Notes under the pieces: generated by a model | The model's input: only the letters and a program-made list of their open reading frames with translations | The model's database searches: none | Told to the model about the DNA's origin: nothing | Shown: positions 1-10,500 of the stretch, one piece after another | How the letters are laid out: each line of letters begins with the position of its first letter | Position numbering within the stretch: the first letter of the stretch is position 1 | Position numbers and translations under genes: made by a program | Origin: Candidatus Firestoneibacteriota bacterium | GTDB lineage: Bacteria; JACRDZ01 | Direction: 5' to 3' | Length of the DNA stretch: 15,361 bases | Assembly (NCBI GenBank): GCA_016212735.1 | Contig: JACRDZ010000197.1 | Coordinates: 1 to 15,361, forward strand

Positions 1-2587
1 AAACCATACCTTGATTATTATATATTTCAGATGTCTTGAGTTCTGATTTATTCTGTAATATTTTTAAAGCTTCCGAATATAGAGCTAAAGATTGCTCTAA
101 ATTCTGTACTCTGTCTCCAAGACGCAAACGTGTATATGCATTTGCCAGATGAATATTCAATTGTGCATATTCTTCCATGTTATTTTCTTTGTCTAAAACA
201 TCCAGTGCTTCTTTGAAGCATGCAAGTGATTTCTCTATGTTATGAGAAATATCTCCTGTCTTCTGAAAATAATATGCCATACCAATATATTTTTTTATTT
301 CAATAAACTCCCTGGGAAATTTGTCACGACTGAAAACATTTAACGCTTCAATAAGAGCATCAATTGCTGAAATTAGATTCTGAGATTTATTTTCTTCAAT
401 ATTATAATATGTAATTCCAACGTTCTTCCACATTTCAGCAAGTTTAACAAGCATTGCTTCTTCTTTATATATTAATAAAGCTTCTTTATAAAATCCCAAT
501 GCTTTTTTCAGATTTGCTGTACGATCTTCTTTATCAGCAAGTTTAAGGTATGCATCTCCCAATTCACTCTTTGCTTTAACAAAATCTAATCTGAGATTTT
601 TCTCTTCATATATTTTTAGTGCTTCTCCAAAATAATCTATTGCTTCAATTATTTTTTCTTTATCTGAATCTTTAAATTTGATTAAAACCAATCCCTGTCT
701 TTGTCTGATATCTGCATATTCTTTAGGAAATACTTCTTTTGTGAAAACATTAAGTGCTTTAAAATAAAATTCAAGTGCATCTTTTAAATATTTTTCACTT
801 GCAGTTTTATTAGTAGCAACAATATAAAGCTCAACATGAGCATCTCCCAATCTCTTTAAGATCGAACCATAGCTTGCAGCATTCTTTTTTTCATCATATA
901 TTTCAAGCGCAGTATTATAAGCAACTATAGTATTTTCAATATTATCTCTGCGTCCATATCCTGGTAAATTCATAAACATATTTGCCATAGAAGTATATAT
1001 AAGTCCTTTTTCTTCTGCTTCTGTACTTTGAGAAATTTCTGTAAAATACGAAAAGAAATCATTTAATATATCGGATGCTCTCTGCATTCTCAAGGACTGC
1101 AAACTGTCATTAAAAATGTCTATAATCTTTCCCATACTTTCAAGAGGCTTCAACTGATATAAATGATATATTGCTTCGAGAGGATATTCCTTCTGAAAAT
1201 AATGATAAAGCTTGCCATGAATTTCAATGTCCTTTTCAAAATCTTTTTCACATAACTTCAGGCATACATTTCTTATAAGATTATGATATTTCCAATCACC
1301 ATCTTCTATATAACCAGGATATATAAATGACATACTTACAAGATTTACAAAAAAATCGGCTATTTTTTCATCATCATTTTCTGAAATAATAAAAACTACT
1401 TCTTCGTTAAAGTAACGCGGAACTGATATTCTGTAAATAACATCCTTTAATCTTCTATCTTGAAACGTAAAAATATCATTTATTTTTTCCATTAAAAAAG
1501 TTGCCATATGAAACTCATTTGGGACATTTTCATCGGGGGTTAAAAGATCTTTTTCAGATATAGTTTTATCATGCTTTAAATCAGGCGGAGTAAAAAAATC
1601 AACTAATTCTTTATTAGAAATAGTAAGATTGTTTTTTTTCATTAAATCTATAGCATTTACCATTGTCTCCATTATAAATGGAAATCCACACGACACATCT
1701 ATTATCACATCCTGAAGACTTTCATCATGAATTTCTTTCTTGGTAAGATAATTTACTATATTATCAGTTTTTAATTTTTCAAGCGGCATATATTCAATAT
1801 ATGAAGATAAATCTCCGCATTCATCTGTTTCCTTATTCCATAAAATCGGTTCACGGGTTGCAATAAGGAAAAAAACTTTATTCCCAAGTCTCTTCACTAT
1901 TTTTTTTACAAGTGAAACAACAGAAGAACTGCATGAATCCAGATCATCCAGAATAATTATGTTCTCATAACGACGGCCTCTTTCATGATGATAAATATTC
2001 TCAACTTCTCTAAAAAAAGCTTCTTCCTGCTTAGCCGTATAATTCAATATAAATTCCACTTCTTCTGTTTCAAGATTATGACGTATCAACTCGTCTAATA
2101 ATTTTACATTTATAATTCTATTAGATGTTAGTGCTTCTGATTTTCGGAGGACTTCCTCTTTCTGACATAAAGATTTAAAATTTTCACTTCTTGAGTGGAC
2201 AATATTTTTAAGTTTAATATTATTTGAACGGAAATGGTTAAAAAGGCTGTGTGAAGGGTCCCACTCATTAATAATTTTAGATAAAAATGAAACACGTTTA
2301 TTGCGTAAACGATAATTCATAAAAAAATCTATATATGCAACATACTTTGGAATAAAATTTGATTCCTGATGTTCGCGGAATTGCTTTAGAAGCCGGCTTT
2401 TACCTATACTGTCAGGCCCATGTATATTAAGTACAGGCTTAGTTTTTGATCTTGGTAGAAGGAACTTCTGTTCTATTAAACTTATTTCTTTTTCTCTGCC
2501 AAAATATATACGCGCATCTTCTCTCTTCTTCTCTTCAATAATATTTTTCTGACGCTTGTATAATATTTCTATATGTTTTCTTTCCAT
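1..2587 (-). CDS. Large P-loop (STAND/AAA-type) ATPase with C-terminal TPR repeats, 3' end beyond the window
   Basis: The frame is open from ATG 2587 to the window edge (at least 862 residues). A Shine-Dalgarno AAGGAA lies 8 nt upstream. Residues about 50-250 form a P-loop NTPase: Walker A GPDSIGKS at 57-64, Walker B IIILDDLD at 210-217, and a strand ending in ATRE at 243-246. A helical, winged-helix-like section follows (about 370-450). From about residue 520 to the edge come long TPR-like repeats of about 45-55 residues, with recurring patterns such as LGDAxxxL and YxEALxIY. This order (ATPase, winged helix, TPR superhelix) is typical of MalT-like or other STAND signalling ATPases, in which ligand binding to the repeats gates ATP-driven oligomerisation. 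The output domain, if any, is not visible: there is no kinase, cyclase or HTH domain in the N-terminal 50 residues. It lies 70 bp after gatA; that gap has a TATAAT (2620-2625) but no good -35. Ligand and role are unknown. Confidence 0.85.
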   Translation of the reverse strand, partial: MERKHIEILYKRQKNIIEEKKREDARIYFGREKEISLIEQKFLLPRSKTKPVLNIHGPDSIGKSRLLKQFREHQESNFIPKYVAYIDFFMNYRLRNKRVSFLSKIINEWDPSHSLFNHFRSNNIKLKNIVHSRSENFKSLCQKEEVLRKSEALTSNRIINVKLLDELIRHNLETEEVEFILNYTAKQEEAFFREVENIYHHERGRRYENIIILDDLDSCSSSVVSLVKKIVKRLGNKVFFLIATREPILWNKETDECGDLSSYIEYMPLEKLKTDNIVNYLTKKEIHDESLQDVIIDVSCGFPFIMETMVNAIDLMKKNNLTISNKELVDFFTPPDLKHDKTISEKDLLTPDENVPNEFHMATFLMEKINDIFTFQDRRLKDVIYRISVPRYFNEEVVFIISENDDEKIADFFVNLVSMSFIYPGYIEDGDWKYHNLIRNVCLKLCEKDFEKDIEIHGKLYHYFQKEYPLEAIYHLYQLKPLESMGKIIDIFNDSLQSLRMQRASDILNDFFSYFTEISQSTEAEEKGLIYTSMANMFMNLPGYGRRDNIENTIVAYNTALEIYDEKKNAASYGSILKRLGDAHVELYIVATNKTASEKYLKDALEFYFKALNVFTKEVFPKEYADIRQRQGLVLIKFKDSDKEKIIEAIDYFGEALKIYEEKNLRLDFVKAKSELGDAYLKLADKEDRTANLKKALGFYKEALLIYKEEAMLVKLAEMWKNVGITYYNIEENKSQNLISAIDALIEALNVFSRDKFPREFIEIKKYIGMAYYFQKTGDISHNIEKSLACFKEALDVLDKENNMEEYAQLNIHLANAYTRLRLGDRVQNLEQSLALYSEALKILQNKSELKTSEIYNNQGMV

Positions 2588-2657
2588 ATAATAAATTCCT
2601 TATATTGCTTTGTCTTGCAATTATAAATCAAAATTAATAAAATTTAAACAATAATTT

Positions 2658-4094
2658 TTATTTTACAGACTCTTCATATTTATATCCTGCACGCAATAAT
2701 GTCATTTCATCAAAATGTTTTGCAAGAAGCTGCATTCCAACAGGAAGTCCATTTGACGTTTTACCGCATGGAATTGAAATACCTGGAATACCTGCGAGGT
2801 TTGCTGAAATAGTAAATATATCGGAAAGATACATTTGCAAAGGATCTTTCATTTTTTCTCCTATCTTAAATGCTGGAGTAGGAGATGTTGGAGTTAAAAT
2901 AAGATCAATATTTTTAAAAGCTTCTTCAAAATCCTGTTTAATAAGAGTCCTCACCTTTTGAGCTTTTAAATAATATGCATCATAATAACCTGAACTTAAG
3001 ACATATGTACCTAACATTATTCTGCGTTTAACTTCAGGGCCAAAACCGCTGCGTCTTGTTTTTTTATACATTTCTGAAAGACTTTCTGCTTCTTTATCTC
3101 TAAGTCCATATCGTACGCCATCATATCTTGCGAGATTCGCACTTGCCTCAGCCGTAGCAATAATATAATAAACTGCTACAGCATATTCTGTATGAGGAAG
3201 TGATATTTCTTTTACTAAAGCACCATTATTTTTAAAAACTTCGAGAGCTTTAAAAATACATTTTTTAACTTCTTCATCAATCCCTTGAGCAAAATATTCT
3301 TTTGGAATACCAATTTTCAAATCTTTTATACTGGAATCCATGTATTTCTCATAATCCGGGACAGATATTCTTGCAGAAGTAGAATCTTTTTTGTCATAAC
3401 CTGCAATAACTTTTAACAATCGAGCATTATCCAGAATATCTCTGGTTATCGGCCCAATTTGATCCAGAGAAGATGCAAATGCAACAAGCCCGAATCTTGA
3501 TACCAATCCATAAGTAGGTTTCATACCAACAACTCCGCATAAACTTGCAGGTTGACGTATTGAGCCCCCTGTATCAGAACCTAACGCTAAAATAGCCTCA
3601 TTTGATGCAACTGAAGCAGCAGATCCACCGCTGGAACCACCCGGTATGCGTTCCATGTCCCATGGATTACGTGTAATTCCATAATACGATGTTTCAGTAG
3701 AAGAGCCCATCGCAAATTCATCCATATTCGGTTTTCCAATAAATATGGCATCATTGGCTTTTAGCTTTGATATTACTGTAGCATCATAAGGTGAAATGAA
3801 ATTATATAATATTTTTGACCCGCATGTAGTACGAACTCCTTCTATATTCATATTATCTTTAATTGCTATAGGGATCCCTGCCAATTCAGATATCTCTTCA
3901 TCAGCACTAATTTTTCTATCAACTTCTTTTGCCTTTTCTAAAGCAGAATCAGAAAGAACAGTAATATAAGCTTTTATATGCTTATCATTACTATAAATTT
4001 TTTCCAGGACTTTCTGTGTAATTTCAACACTTGTAATTTCTTTTTTTTTCAAAAGCACATGCAATTCGTGCGCTGTTAATTCATTAAGATTCAT
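2658..4094 (-). CDS. gatA: Asp-tRNA(Asn)/Glu-tRNA(Gln) amidotransferase subunit A (GatA)
   Basis: The 478-residue product is full length for GatA, the amidase subunit of GatCAB. This cytosolic complex releases ammonia from glutamine and uses it to convert misacylated Glu-tRNA(Gln) and/or Asp-tRNA(Asn) to the correct amide form. The amidase-signature triad is intact: Lys79 in AIKDN, Ser154 in [10 protein letters not shown], and Ser178 in [12 protein letters not shown] strong AGAGGAG Shine-Dalgarno precedes ATG 4094. gatC lies 13 bp upstream in the same direction, the common gatC-gatA order. gatB is not in the window, so the complex depends on a gene elsewhere or beyond the left edge. Other amidases share the signature, but the gatC partner makes the assignment secure. 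Confidence 0.97.
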   Translation of the reverse strand: MNLNELTAHELHVLLKKKEITSVEITQKVLEKIYSNDKHIKAYITVLSDSALEKAKEVDRKISADEEISELAGIPIAIKDNMNIEGVRTTCGSKILYNFISPYDATVISKLKANDAIFIGKPNMDEFAMGSSTETSYYGITRNPWDMERIPGGSSGGSAASVASNEAILALGSDTGGSIRQPASLCGVVGMKPTYGLVSRFGLVAFASSLDQIGPITRDILDNARLLKVIAGYDKKDSTSARISVPDYEKYMDSSIKDLKIGIPKEYFAQGIDEEVKKCIFKALEVFKNNGALVKEISLPHTEYAVAVYYIIATAEASANLARYDGVRYGLRDKEAESLSEMYKKTRRSGFGPEVKRRIMLGTYVLSSGYYDAYYLKAQKVRTLIKQDFEEAFKNIDLILTPTSPTPAFKIGEKMKDPLQMYLSDIFTISANLAGIPGISIPCGKTSNGLPVGMQLLAKHFDEMTLLRAGYKYEESVK

Positions 4095-4107
4095 ATATTC
4101 TCCTCTT

Positions 4108-4395
4108 TTATTCTATAATCTTTGGGACTTTAAAACATCCTTTCTCATGCTCTGGGGCTATGGACATTACTTTTTCTACGGGTAAAGATTTTTCATTAAT
4201 ATCTTCACGAAAAACATTATTAAGATTTAATATCTGTGCTGTTGGCAGAATATCTCTGGTATCTAACTGATTTAATTTTTCGATATATTTTAATATATCA
4301 TTAAGCTCTCCTCTAAATTTTTCTTTCTCTTCATTAGTAACTTCCAACATTGCGAGCTTTGCAATTTTTTCAGTTTCTTCAATGCTTATTGACAT
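4108..4395 (-). CDS. gatC: Asp-tRNA(Asn)/Glu-tRNA(Gln) amidotransferase subunit C (GatC)
   Basis: A 95-residue protein of normal GatC length. GatC is the small belt-like subunit that stabilises GatA and holds it against GatB. Typical features are the N-terminal helix [19 protein letters not shown], then a second helical part ([19 protein letters not shown]), then the extended tail with [18 protein letters not shown]. An AAGGAGA Shine-Dalgarno lies about 9 nt before ATG 4395. It starts 18 bp after the glcF stop and ends 13 bp before gatA, so the genes are very likely cotranscribed. Confidence 0.95.
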   Translation of the reverse strand: MSISIEETEKIAKLAMLEVTNEEKEKFRGELNDILKYIEKLNQLDTRDILPTAQILNLNNVFREDINEKSLPVEKVMSIAPEHEKGCFKVPKIIE

Positions 4396-4413
4396 ATTTC
4401 TATTTCTCCTTTT

Positions 4414-5679
4414 TCACATTGCTTTATTCAATAGCTCAATTACATGCATTACTTTTATTTTTGAATCCTTTTGTCCAAGTCCATCTCTTAAATGCATTAT
4501 ACATCCCGGACATGCAGTAGCAACTATTTCTGCATTGGTTTCTTCAATATTTATTATTTTTCGGCTGCGAATTTTATTTGCTATATCATAATAATAAAGG
4601 CTGAAACTTCCACCACCTCCACAGCATGCACTTGAATCTGTCATTTCAACAAATGATTTTGAAATCTGGTTTATTATTTTTCTTGGTGCAGCATTAATAT
4701 TCTGTTTGTGATTTAAATGACAAGGATCATGATATGTTATATTATATTTTACATCTGAAACAATTTTATGTCTATAAGGAATAAATTCATCTATAAATTC
4801 AGAAATATCTTTAACTTTTTTTGAAAATCTTTCAACTTCTGATTCTAATTTTGTATTTTTAAATAACATTGGATATTCATTTTTTAACGCAGAACCGCAT
4901 GAAGCACATGCAACAATAATTGCATCAAGTTCATATGATAAAAATGCTTTTACATTACTTTCCGCAAGACGTCTGAATCCTTTTTTATCACCAGCAATTA
5001 ATACAGATATACCACAGCATTTCTGCCCTGGAGGGATTATCACTTCAATATCATTTTTTATTAATACTTCTATTACAGATTTACCTATATCAGTATATAC
5101 GTATTCCAATAAACACCCGGAAAAAAAACCAACTCTTAGCTTTCTTTTAGAATTGGTTACTTTTATAGGGAAAATTTGACTCAGCCGCTCTTTTGAAAGT
5201 TCTGGGATAAGTCTTTTTTTTTCAAGACCACTAATAAAAAACGGCAGATGCCGCATATGTTCTTGTGAAGATGATTTTGAAAAATATTCTTGAAAATATA
5301 AAGCCATATCAATGCTCATTTTAAAAAGCGACCGATTTTCTAATATATAATGGAAAATAAATTCTTGAAGATATAACAGACCAAATTTTTCAACTCTATC
5401 GCAACGGGCTTTAAGAACTATGGTATCTACCATTACACCACCGGGGCAGTTTTTATGACATGCTCCGCAAAGCAGACACGAATCTATAATATCAGAAACT
5501 CTATTTGTAAAATCTATTTTCTTACTGAGAATTGATTCTATGATTTCCATTCTACCGCGCGCAACCATTGATTCAGTCCCTGTTTCTTTAAAAACCGGAC
5601 AAATTGAACGACAGAGCCCACATCTGCTGCATTTTTTTATTTCATCTTCTAATTCTTTTAAATTTTCTAATTCAAACAT
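4414..5679 (-). CDS. glcF: GlcF-type iron-sulfur subunit of a glycolate/D-lactate-type oxidoreductase
   Basis: 421 residues. The N-terminus has two 4Fe-4S ferredoxin-type clusters: Cys17-20-23-27 (CSRCGLCRSICP) and Cys68-71-74-78 (CLLCGACHKNCP). Two cysteine-rich CCG domains follow: the first has FFSGC near 185-189, CCG at 221-223 and CASC at 258-261; the second has DPCH at 318-321, CCGGGG at 352-357 and CPGC at 390-393. This is the GlcF architecture, also found in LutA/HdrD-like proteins. It would take electrons from the adjacent flavoprotein and pass them to quinone or another carrier. The gene starts 12 bp after glcD and has no clear Shine-Dalgarno of its own, which suggests translational coupling. 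No GlcE-like third subunit is present, so glycolate versus D-lactate or another 2-hydroxy acid cannot be decided. Confidence 0.9.
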   Translation of the reverse strand: MFELENLKELEDEIKKCSRCGLCRSICPVFKETGTESMVARGRMEIIESILSKKIDFTNRVSDIIDSCLLCGACHKNCPGGVMVDTIVLKARCDRVEKFGLLYLQEFIFHYILENRSLFKMSIDMALYFQEYFSKSSSQEHMRHLPFFISGLEKKRLIPELSKERLSQIFPIKVTNSKRKLRVGFFSGCLLEYVYTDIGKSVIEVLIKNDIEVIIPPGQKCCGISVLIAGDKKGFRRLAESNVKAFLSYELDAIIVACASCGSALKNEYPMLFKNTKLESEVERFSKKVKDISEFIDEFIPYRHKIVSDVKYNITYHDPCHLNHKQNINAAPRKIINQISKSFVEMTDSSACCGGGGSFSLYYYDIANKIRSRKIINIEETNAEIVATACPGCIMHLRDGLGQKDSKIKVMHVIELLNKAM

Positions 5680-5691
5680 AATTTAAGCCAA

Positions 5692-7065
5692 TTACTCAAA
5701 CATCTTTCCTTGATTTAATATCCCTCGAGGATCAAATATTTTTTTAATATCTTTCATTATACGAATAAAATCCGGACCTACTTCCATTTCAAGATAATTC
5801 ATTTTAGTGTTTCCAATACCATGCTCCCCTGAAATAGTACCAGCGAGTTCCAGTGTATTTTTAAAAACTTCTAAAACAGCTTTTTCTGCATCATCCATAT
5901 TATTTTTCTCAGGATCAAGCATAATATTAACATGAATGTTCCCGTCACCAGCATGACCAAAACAAGGTATAATAAGATTATATTTTTTAGCGATATTTTT
6001 TATACGGCGCAGCATTTCCGGAATCTGACTGCGCGGTACACAAATATCTTCATTAAGTTTTTTTGGTGCTATCCTGTATAATGCCGGAGAAATAGAAGTT
6101 CTCACTTCCCATAACTTTGTACGTTCTTTTTCTTCTCCTGCAGCTTTACAAAAAAATGCTCCGTTTTTTTCACAAATTTTTTGTACAAGACGAATTTCTT
6201 TTTCAATTATATCTTCTTTCCCATCCAATTCTATAAGAAGCATTGCTTCTGTGTCTTGCGGAAAATCATTATTTAAATATTTTCCTACACAATCAATTGT
6301 ATCTGAATCCATTAATTCCAGAGACACAGGAACTATCTTATTGCTGATAATCTGACTTACTGTTTCAGCCGCTTCATCAACAGTATGATAGTAAGATGCT
6401 ATCGTAATTTTTTTCTCAGGCAGAGGAATAAGTTTCAAAATAATTTTTGTTATAACTGCTAAAAGTCCCTCGGATCCTATCAATAAACTTGTTAAATCAA
6501 ATCCTGCAACACATTTTAATGTTCTTGCCCCTGTATTTAAAATACCTCCAGTTGGTAAAACAGCTTCCAGCCCAAGACAATAATCTCGCGTAACACCATA
6601 TTTAAGTGCACGCAAACCTCCTGCATTTTCTGCTATATTTCCTCCTATTGTACATACTCTAAAACTTGCAGGATCCGGAGGATAAAAAAGCCCTTTTTCT
6701 TCAACCGCTTTATGTAATAGAGCTGTTATTACTCCAGGTTCAACTACAGCAATTAAATTTTTTTCATCTATTTCAATAATACGATTCATGCGTGTAAGAC
6801 TTATTACTATTCCGCTATTTACAGGGACACACCCTCCAGTAAGACCAGTTGCTGCTCCACGGATATAAACTGGAATATAATTAGCATTAGCAATCTTTAA
6901 TACTTCACTTATTTCCTGTGCATTATCCGGACGTATTACAAGATCAGGCAAAAACTCCTGACGGGTTGCATCATAAGAATAACATAATCTGTCTTCCAGA
7001 GACTCAAGAACAAAAGGACCTTTAACAACTTCTTTAATATTTTTTACAATATTTTCTGAAATCAT
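5692..7065 (-). CDS. glcD: GlcD-type FAD-linked 2-hydroxy-acid dehydrogenase (glycolate/D-lactate family)
   Basis: 457 residues with the VAO/PCMH FAD-binding fold, then a GlcD/DLD C-terminal cap. Visible FAD-domain motifs are RGAATGLTGGCVP at 69-81 and GGNIAENAGG at 141-150. Catalytic and substrate-site motifs are CFGHAGDGNIHVN at 368-380 and SGEHGIGNTK at 412-421. The protein oxidises a 2-hydroxy acid to the 2-keto acid and passes electrons through FAD to the iron-sulfur partner encoded 12 bp downstream. A GGAGAAG Shine-Dalgarno precedes ATG 7065, and dut ends 24 bp upstream. Glycolate, D-lactate and 2-hydroxyglutarate enzymes look alike at this level, so the substrate is open. Confidence 0.92.
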   Translation of the reverse strand: MISENIVKNIKEVVKGPFVLESLEDRLCYSYDATRQEFLPDLVIRPDNAQEISEVLKIANANYIPVYIRGAATGLTGGCVPVNSGIVISLTRMNRIIEIDEKNLIAVVEPGVITALLHKAVEEKGLFYPPDPASFRVCTIGGNIAENAGGLRALKYGVTRDYCLGLEAVLPTGGILNTGARTLKCVAGFDLTSLLIGSEGLLAVITKIILKLIPLPEKKITIASYYHTVDEAAETVSQIISNKIVPVSLELMDSDTIDCVGKYLNNDFPQDTEAMLLIELDGKEDIIEKEIRLVQKICEKNGAFFCKAAGEEKERTKLWEVRTSISPALYRIAPKKLNEDICVPRSQIPEMLRRIKNIAKKYNLIIPCFGHAGDGNIHVNIMLDPEKNNMDDAEKAVLEVFKNTLELAGTISGEHGIGNTKMNYLEMEVGPDFIRIMKDIKKIFDPRGILNQGKMFE

Positions 7066-7089
7066 AATAAAAACTTCTCCAACAATATA

Positions 7090-7518
7090 TTAGAATACAC
7101 CTGTAGAACCAAAACCTTTTCCCCGGCTAGTTTCATTTAACTCCTGTGTCTCTAAGAAAACTGCCTGTTCTACATGTTGTATAAGTAATTGAGCAATTCT
7201 CATGCCCGGTTCAACAATAAATGGCTCTTTGCCATGATTATGCAGTAAAATACAAACATTTTCCCTGTATTCACTATCAATAACTCCTGCTAAAGTGTCT
7301 ATCCCATATTTTATTGCTAATCCTGACCTTGGCCAGACAAGTCCTACAAATCCAGACGGGATATGAACAGCAATATCCGTTTTAATCAAAGCATATTCAC
7401 CTGGAAGTATTTCTTTTTTTTCTGCACTAAAAAGATCTGCTCCTGCATCATAAACATTCTTTCTTAAAGGGAGTTTCCCTTTTTGAGAAAGCATTTTTAC
7501 TTTAACGTTAATACTCAT
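7090..7518 (-). CDS. dut: dUTP diphosphatase (dUTPase)
   Basis: Trimeric dUTPase hydrolysing dUTP to dUMP and diphosphate, which keeps uracil out of DNA and supplies dTMP synthesis. From Met at 7518 the protein has 142 residues, the usual length. All five family motifs are present: AGADLF (25-30), PRSGLA (63-68), GVIDSEYRE (78-86, with the catalytic Asp81 and uracil-stacking Tyr84), RIAQLLI (107-113), and RGKGFGSTG (132-140), the mobile C-terminal arm over the phosphates. The frame is open to 7563, but ATG 7518 has a GGGGGA Shine-Dalgarno and avoids overlapping the upstream gene, whose stop is at 7535. glcD follows after 24 bp. Confidence 0.95.
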   Translation of the reverse strand: MSINVKVKMLSQKGKLPLRKNVYDAGADLFSAEKKEILPGEYALIKTDIAVHIPSGFVGLVWPRSGLAIKYGIDTLAGVIDSEYRENVCILLHNHGKEPFIVEPGMRIAQLLIQHVEQAVFLETQELNETSRGKGFGSTGVF

Positions 7519-7522
7519 AAAA

Positions 7523-7528
7523 TCCCCC
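7523..7528 (-). promoter_or_regulatory. Shine-Dalgarno that sets the dut start
   Basis: GGGGGA (minus strand) lies 4 nt before ATG 7518, just after the stop codon of the upstream gene. It favours the 142-residue form of dUTPase over a start at 7563, which has no such site and would overlap the preceding coding region by 29 bp. Confidence 0.55.
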
Positions 7529-7534
7529 ATACTT

Positions 7535-10500
7535 TTAATTATACTCATAATATTTTTTAACAAGATATTTTCCAGATATATTATTCAATAGATATTTATC
7601 TTTTAAATATATAAGTTTTTCAAGAAATATCGATGAATTATTAAACATATTTGAGATAATACATGGGCCAACTTTACTTTTACCGGGCAATTTTGGTTTA
7701 AAAGCTTCCCCCTGAACACCTTTAAAGATCAATATTTCACCATTTCTATTCCCTGCAATTATATCCATATAATAATCATTATCCCAGTCTATTATAAATG
7801 GATGAGCAGACTCTCCTGCGTTAATTCTACTTCCGGAAGCTTCCATAAAAGCATATGGAGAAAATTTATTATCCCCTTTATCTCTGAAATCATATAAATT
7901 TCCGTTATCATCACCTATAACCAGATCATTTTTACCTTTCTTTTCCCAATCCGTAACAAAAGGAACAATATCAACTAAAAGATCTCCTCCTACATATAAA
8001 GAGATTGTTTTTGAATTTACCAGAGATGGACTATAATCATATCCCTGATTAATATAAATATATATATAAGCATAAACTTCGTTGTTTTTTGAACCTAAAA
8101 TCAGGTCCTTCTTTTCGTCATGATTCCAATCAACAATAAAAGGTGCTGAATTATCCCCCACATCAATTTCTTTTCCATCTGCATCTTTTAATGTTTCCGG
8201 ATCTTTGAAAACAGGACTTTCATCTACTCCAATATTCTGATAAAAATAAACTTTCCCATCTGCCGAACCTACTAAAAGATCCTTCTTCTCATCATTATCC
8301 CAATCAATAACAAATGGAATAGCTTTGCCATCCACCCGCAAGTTATCCTTGTTATTTATTTTTACAAATTCACTCCCGGCAAATAAAGGAGATGCATCTG
8401 TCCCTGTATTAATATATATATACAATAGCCCGTTTTCATCTCCAACCAACAAATCTTTTTTACCGTCATTATTCCAATCAACTATAAAGGGGGATGCACT
8501 TTTTGCCCCAGTACTGATAATCACTTTTCGTTGCAGAAATTTATTCTCTCTATATTGCTTAATGCTAAAATTTACGATTTTATCTTTCATTGAAGGATCA
8601 ATAAGCATATAAGAATTAAAATAACCTGAAGACATAAAAGTTATAAAATTCTTTTTCGGGAAAAGATATAAATCTGCATTTCCCTTACTTTTAACATTAC
8701 CAATATATTGTCCTTTATATGCATAATTCCCATTTTTATATATTTTTATTTCATCATAAACAGGTGATTGAACTGTAAATTTGTTATATCCCCATGATTT
8801 GACTGAAACATTTTTATCTTCATTATACATTTCATCAATTGCAGTTACTGCATAATAATTAATTTCACCTTCCTGTACTTTATCAAACACATAAAATTTA
8901 ACCCCGGCTTTTGTGCTATCCAGGAGAAAATCATAAGATACATTTGTGAAAATCTTATCAGATTTGTATATTCTGTAATAAGTTACATCTTTTTCCTTTT
9001 TTTCATCATATGCATTCCAATCAAGTTTTAAACTGCCTGGTATTTCACTCATTTCAACATCAAGTTGTACAGGAGAAGGCGGACGAATATCCAGTGTAGG
9101 AGATGTGCTTTTAGTTTCCACTTTTTTATTTTCATTCCCAGCTTCATCAACAGCAGTGACTGCAAAATAATAAGGGATTCCGTTGTTCAACTGTTTAACC
9201 TGATAAGTTGAATCCCATCTTGAAGCAGTATCAAATATTGATAAACCTGATATATCGTCAAAATATGATGTATTTACATATATATTATAATGAATTATAT
9301 CTGGAGAAGAGATATATCCTTTCCAGCTTAAATTTACCTTACCAGAAGATTCATCATCTTCCGCAGCTAGAGCAGTGATTTTCTGTGGAGCAGTTGTATC
9401 AAGCATATTGACCGAAATAGTTACAGGAGAGGACATATTCTTCATTTCATCGAAACTGCATATACCGTAATAAGCAGTTAAACCATTTGCCAATATATCT
9501 ATATACGAAGAATCAATTCCTGTAAAAAGAATTTCTCCTTCAAAAGGTGAAGCAGGTTCTTTTGTAAAACTGCGAATGATTCTGATTCCTTTAAAATCAT
9601 TGTTTTCCTGGTTGATAGTATCATTATTTCCTGGATTGCGCCAGGTTAAAATAACATTAGAATCTCCGTTTGAAACAGCTTTTAATCCTGTTACCTTTTG
9701 AGGAGCAGTTGTATCATCAACATAACCAACTCTATAAGAATAATTATAACTTGAAGTGTCAAGTGTATATACAAGTGACGGGATAAGCACCACTTTTTTA
9801 TATGAACTGCCAAAATGGTTTACAATAACTTCCCCACCTGAATCAGTAATTTTTTCTATAGATTCAATACCATTATTATCTATCTTAATAACATTAAATC
9901 TCCATGTAGTATTAACTCCTCCCAATCCCTGAAAAGATACTTTTAGATTTGAATCTAGATTTTCACTTCTAAACATCACATAATTTGAACCCCATTGATA
10001 AGGTTTCTCTTCTTTAAGAGGATTATTGTCTTTTGCAGAATCATATGATATATAATTTTTATGAATATAAGTGGAAGATATTTCAGGATAATCCTTACCA
10101 TCTGGATAATATTTCCCGCTGTGAATAGACGGATTAAAATTTTTACCAGTAAAATAATTATAAATAGTAAATTCGCTAAAAGCATCTTCTAGTTTTGCAT
10201 TATTATAAAGATATGAATCCAATGCTTTTTTTATAGCATCCATTCCCTGAACTCTTTTATTAACCTCTATTCCTTTACATTTTTCCCAAATAGATTTGAT
10301 TATGTTAACATTATAATAATTTGCCAGAAATATTGGAAAAACTCCAACAGCATAATGATGCTGCGGAGCTGGATTTATTATTTCATAACTGCGATTTAAA
10401 GCTATCCATGGATATTTAAAAAAATCAGGTAAAAAAACAAAATAACCATTCACATCTCTGTACATTTCTTCTTCCATCCATACTGCCGAAGCTTCATCCC

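Noticed and set aside
2588..2657. Promoter or terminator between gatA and the ATPase gene
   Set aside because: TATAAT is present at 2620-2625 on the minus strand but without a good -35, and the only hairpin has a 4-bp stem.
4382..4591. Open frame on the plus strand, hydrophobic product
   Set aside because: It lies opposite glcF/gatC; composition is that of a reverse-frame shadow.
7519..7563. Longer dUTPase from ATG 7563
   Set aside because: It overlaps the upstream coding region, adds residues not typical of the family and has no Shine-Dalgarno, whereas ATG 7518 does.
8325..8612. Open frame on the plus strand
   Set aside because: It lies opposite the FG-GAP-like repeats of the secreted protein and resembles no family.
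9976..10185. Second minus-strand frame within the secreted protein gene
   Set aside because: It is entirely inside a well-supported domain-bearing gene in another frame.
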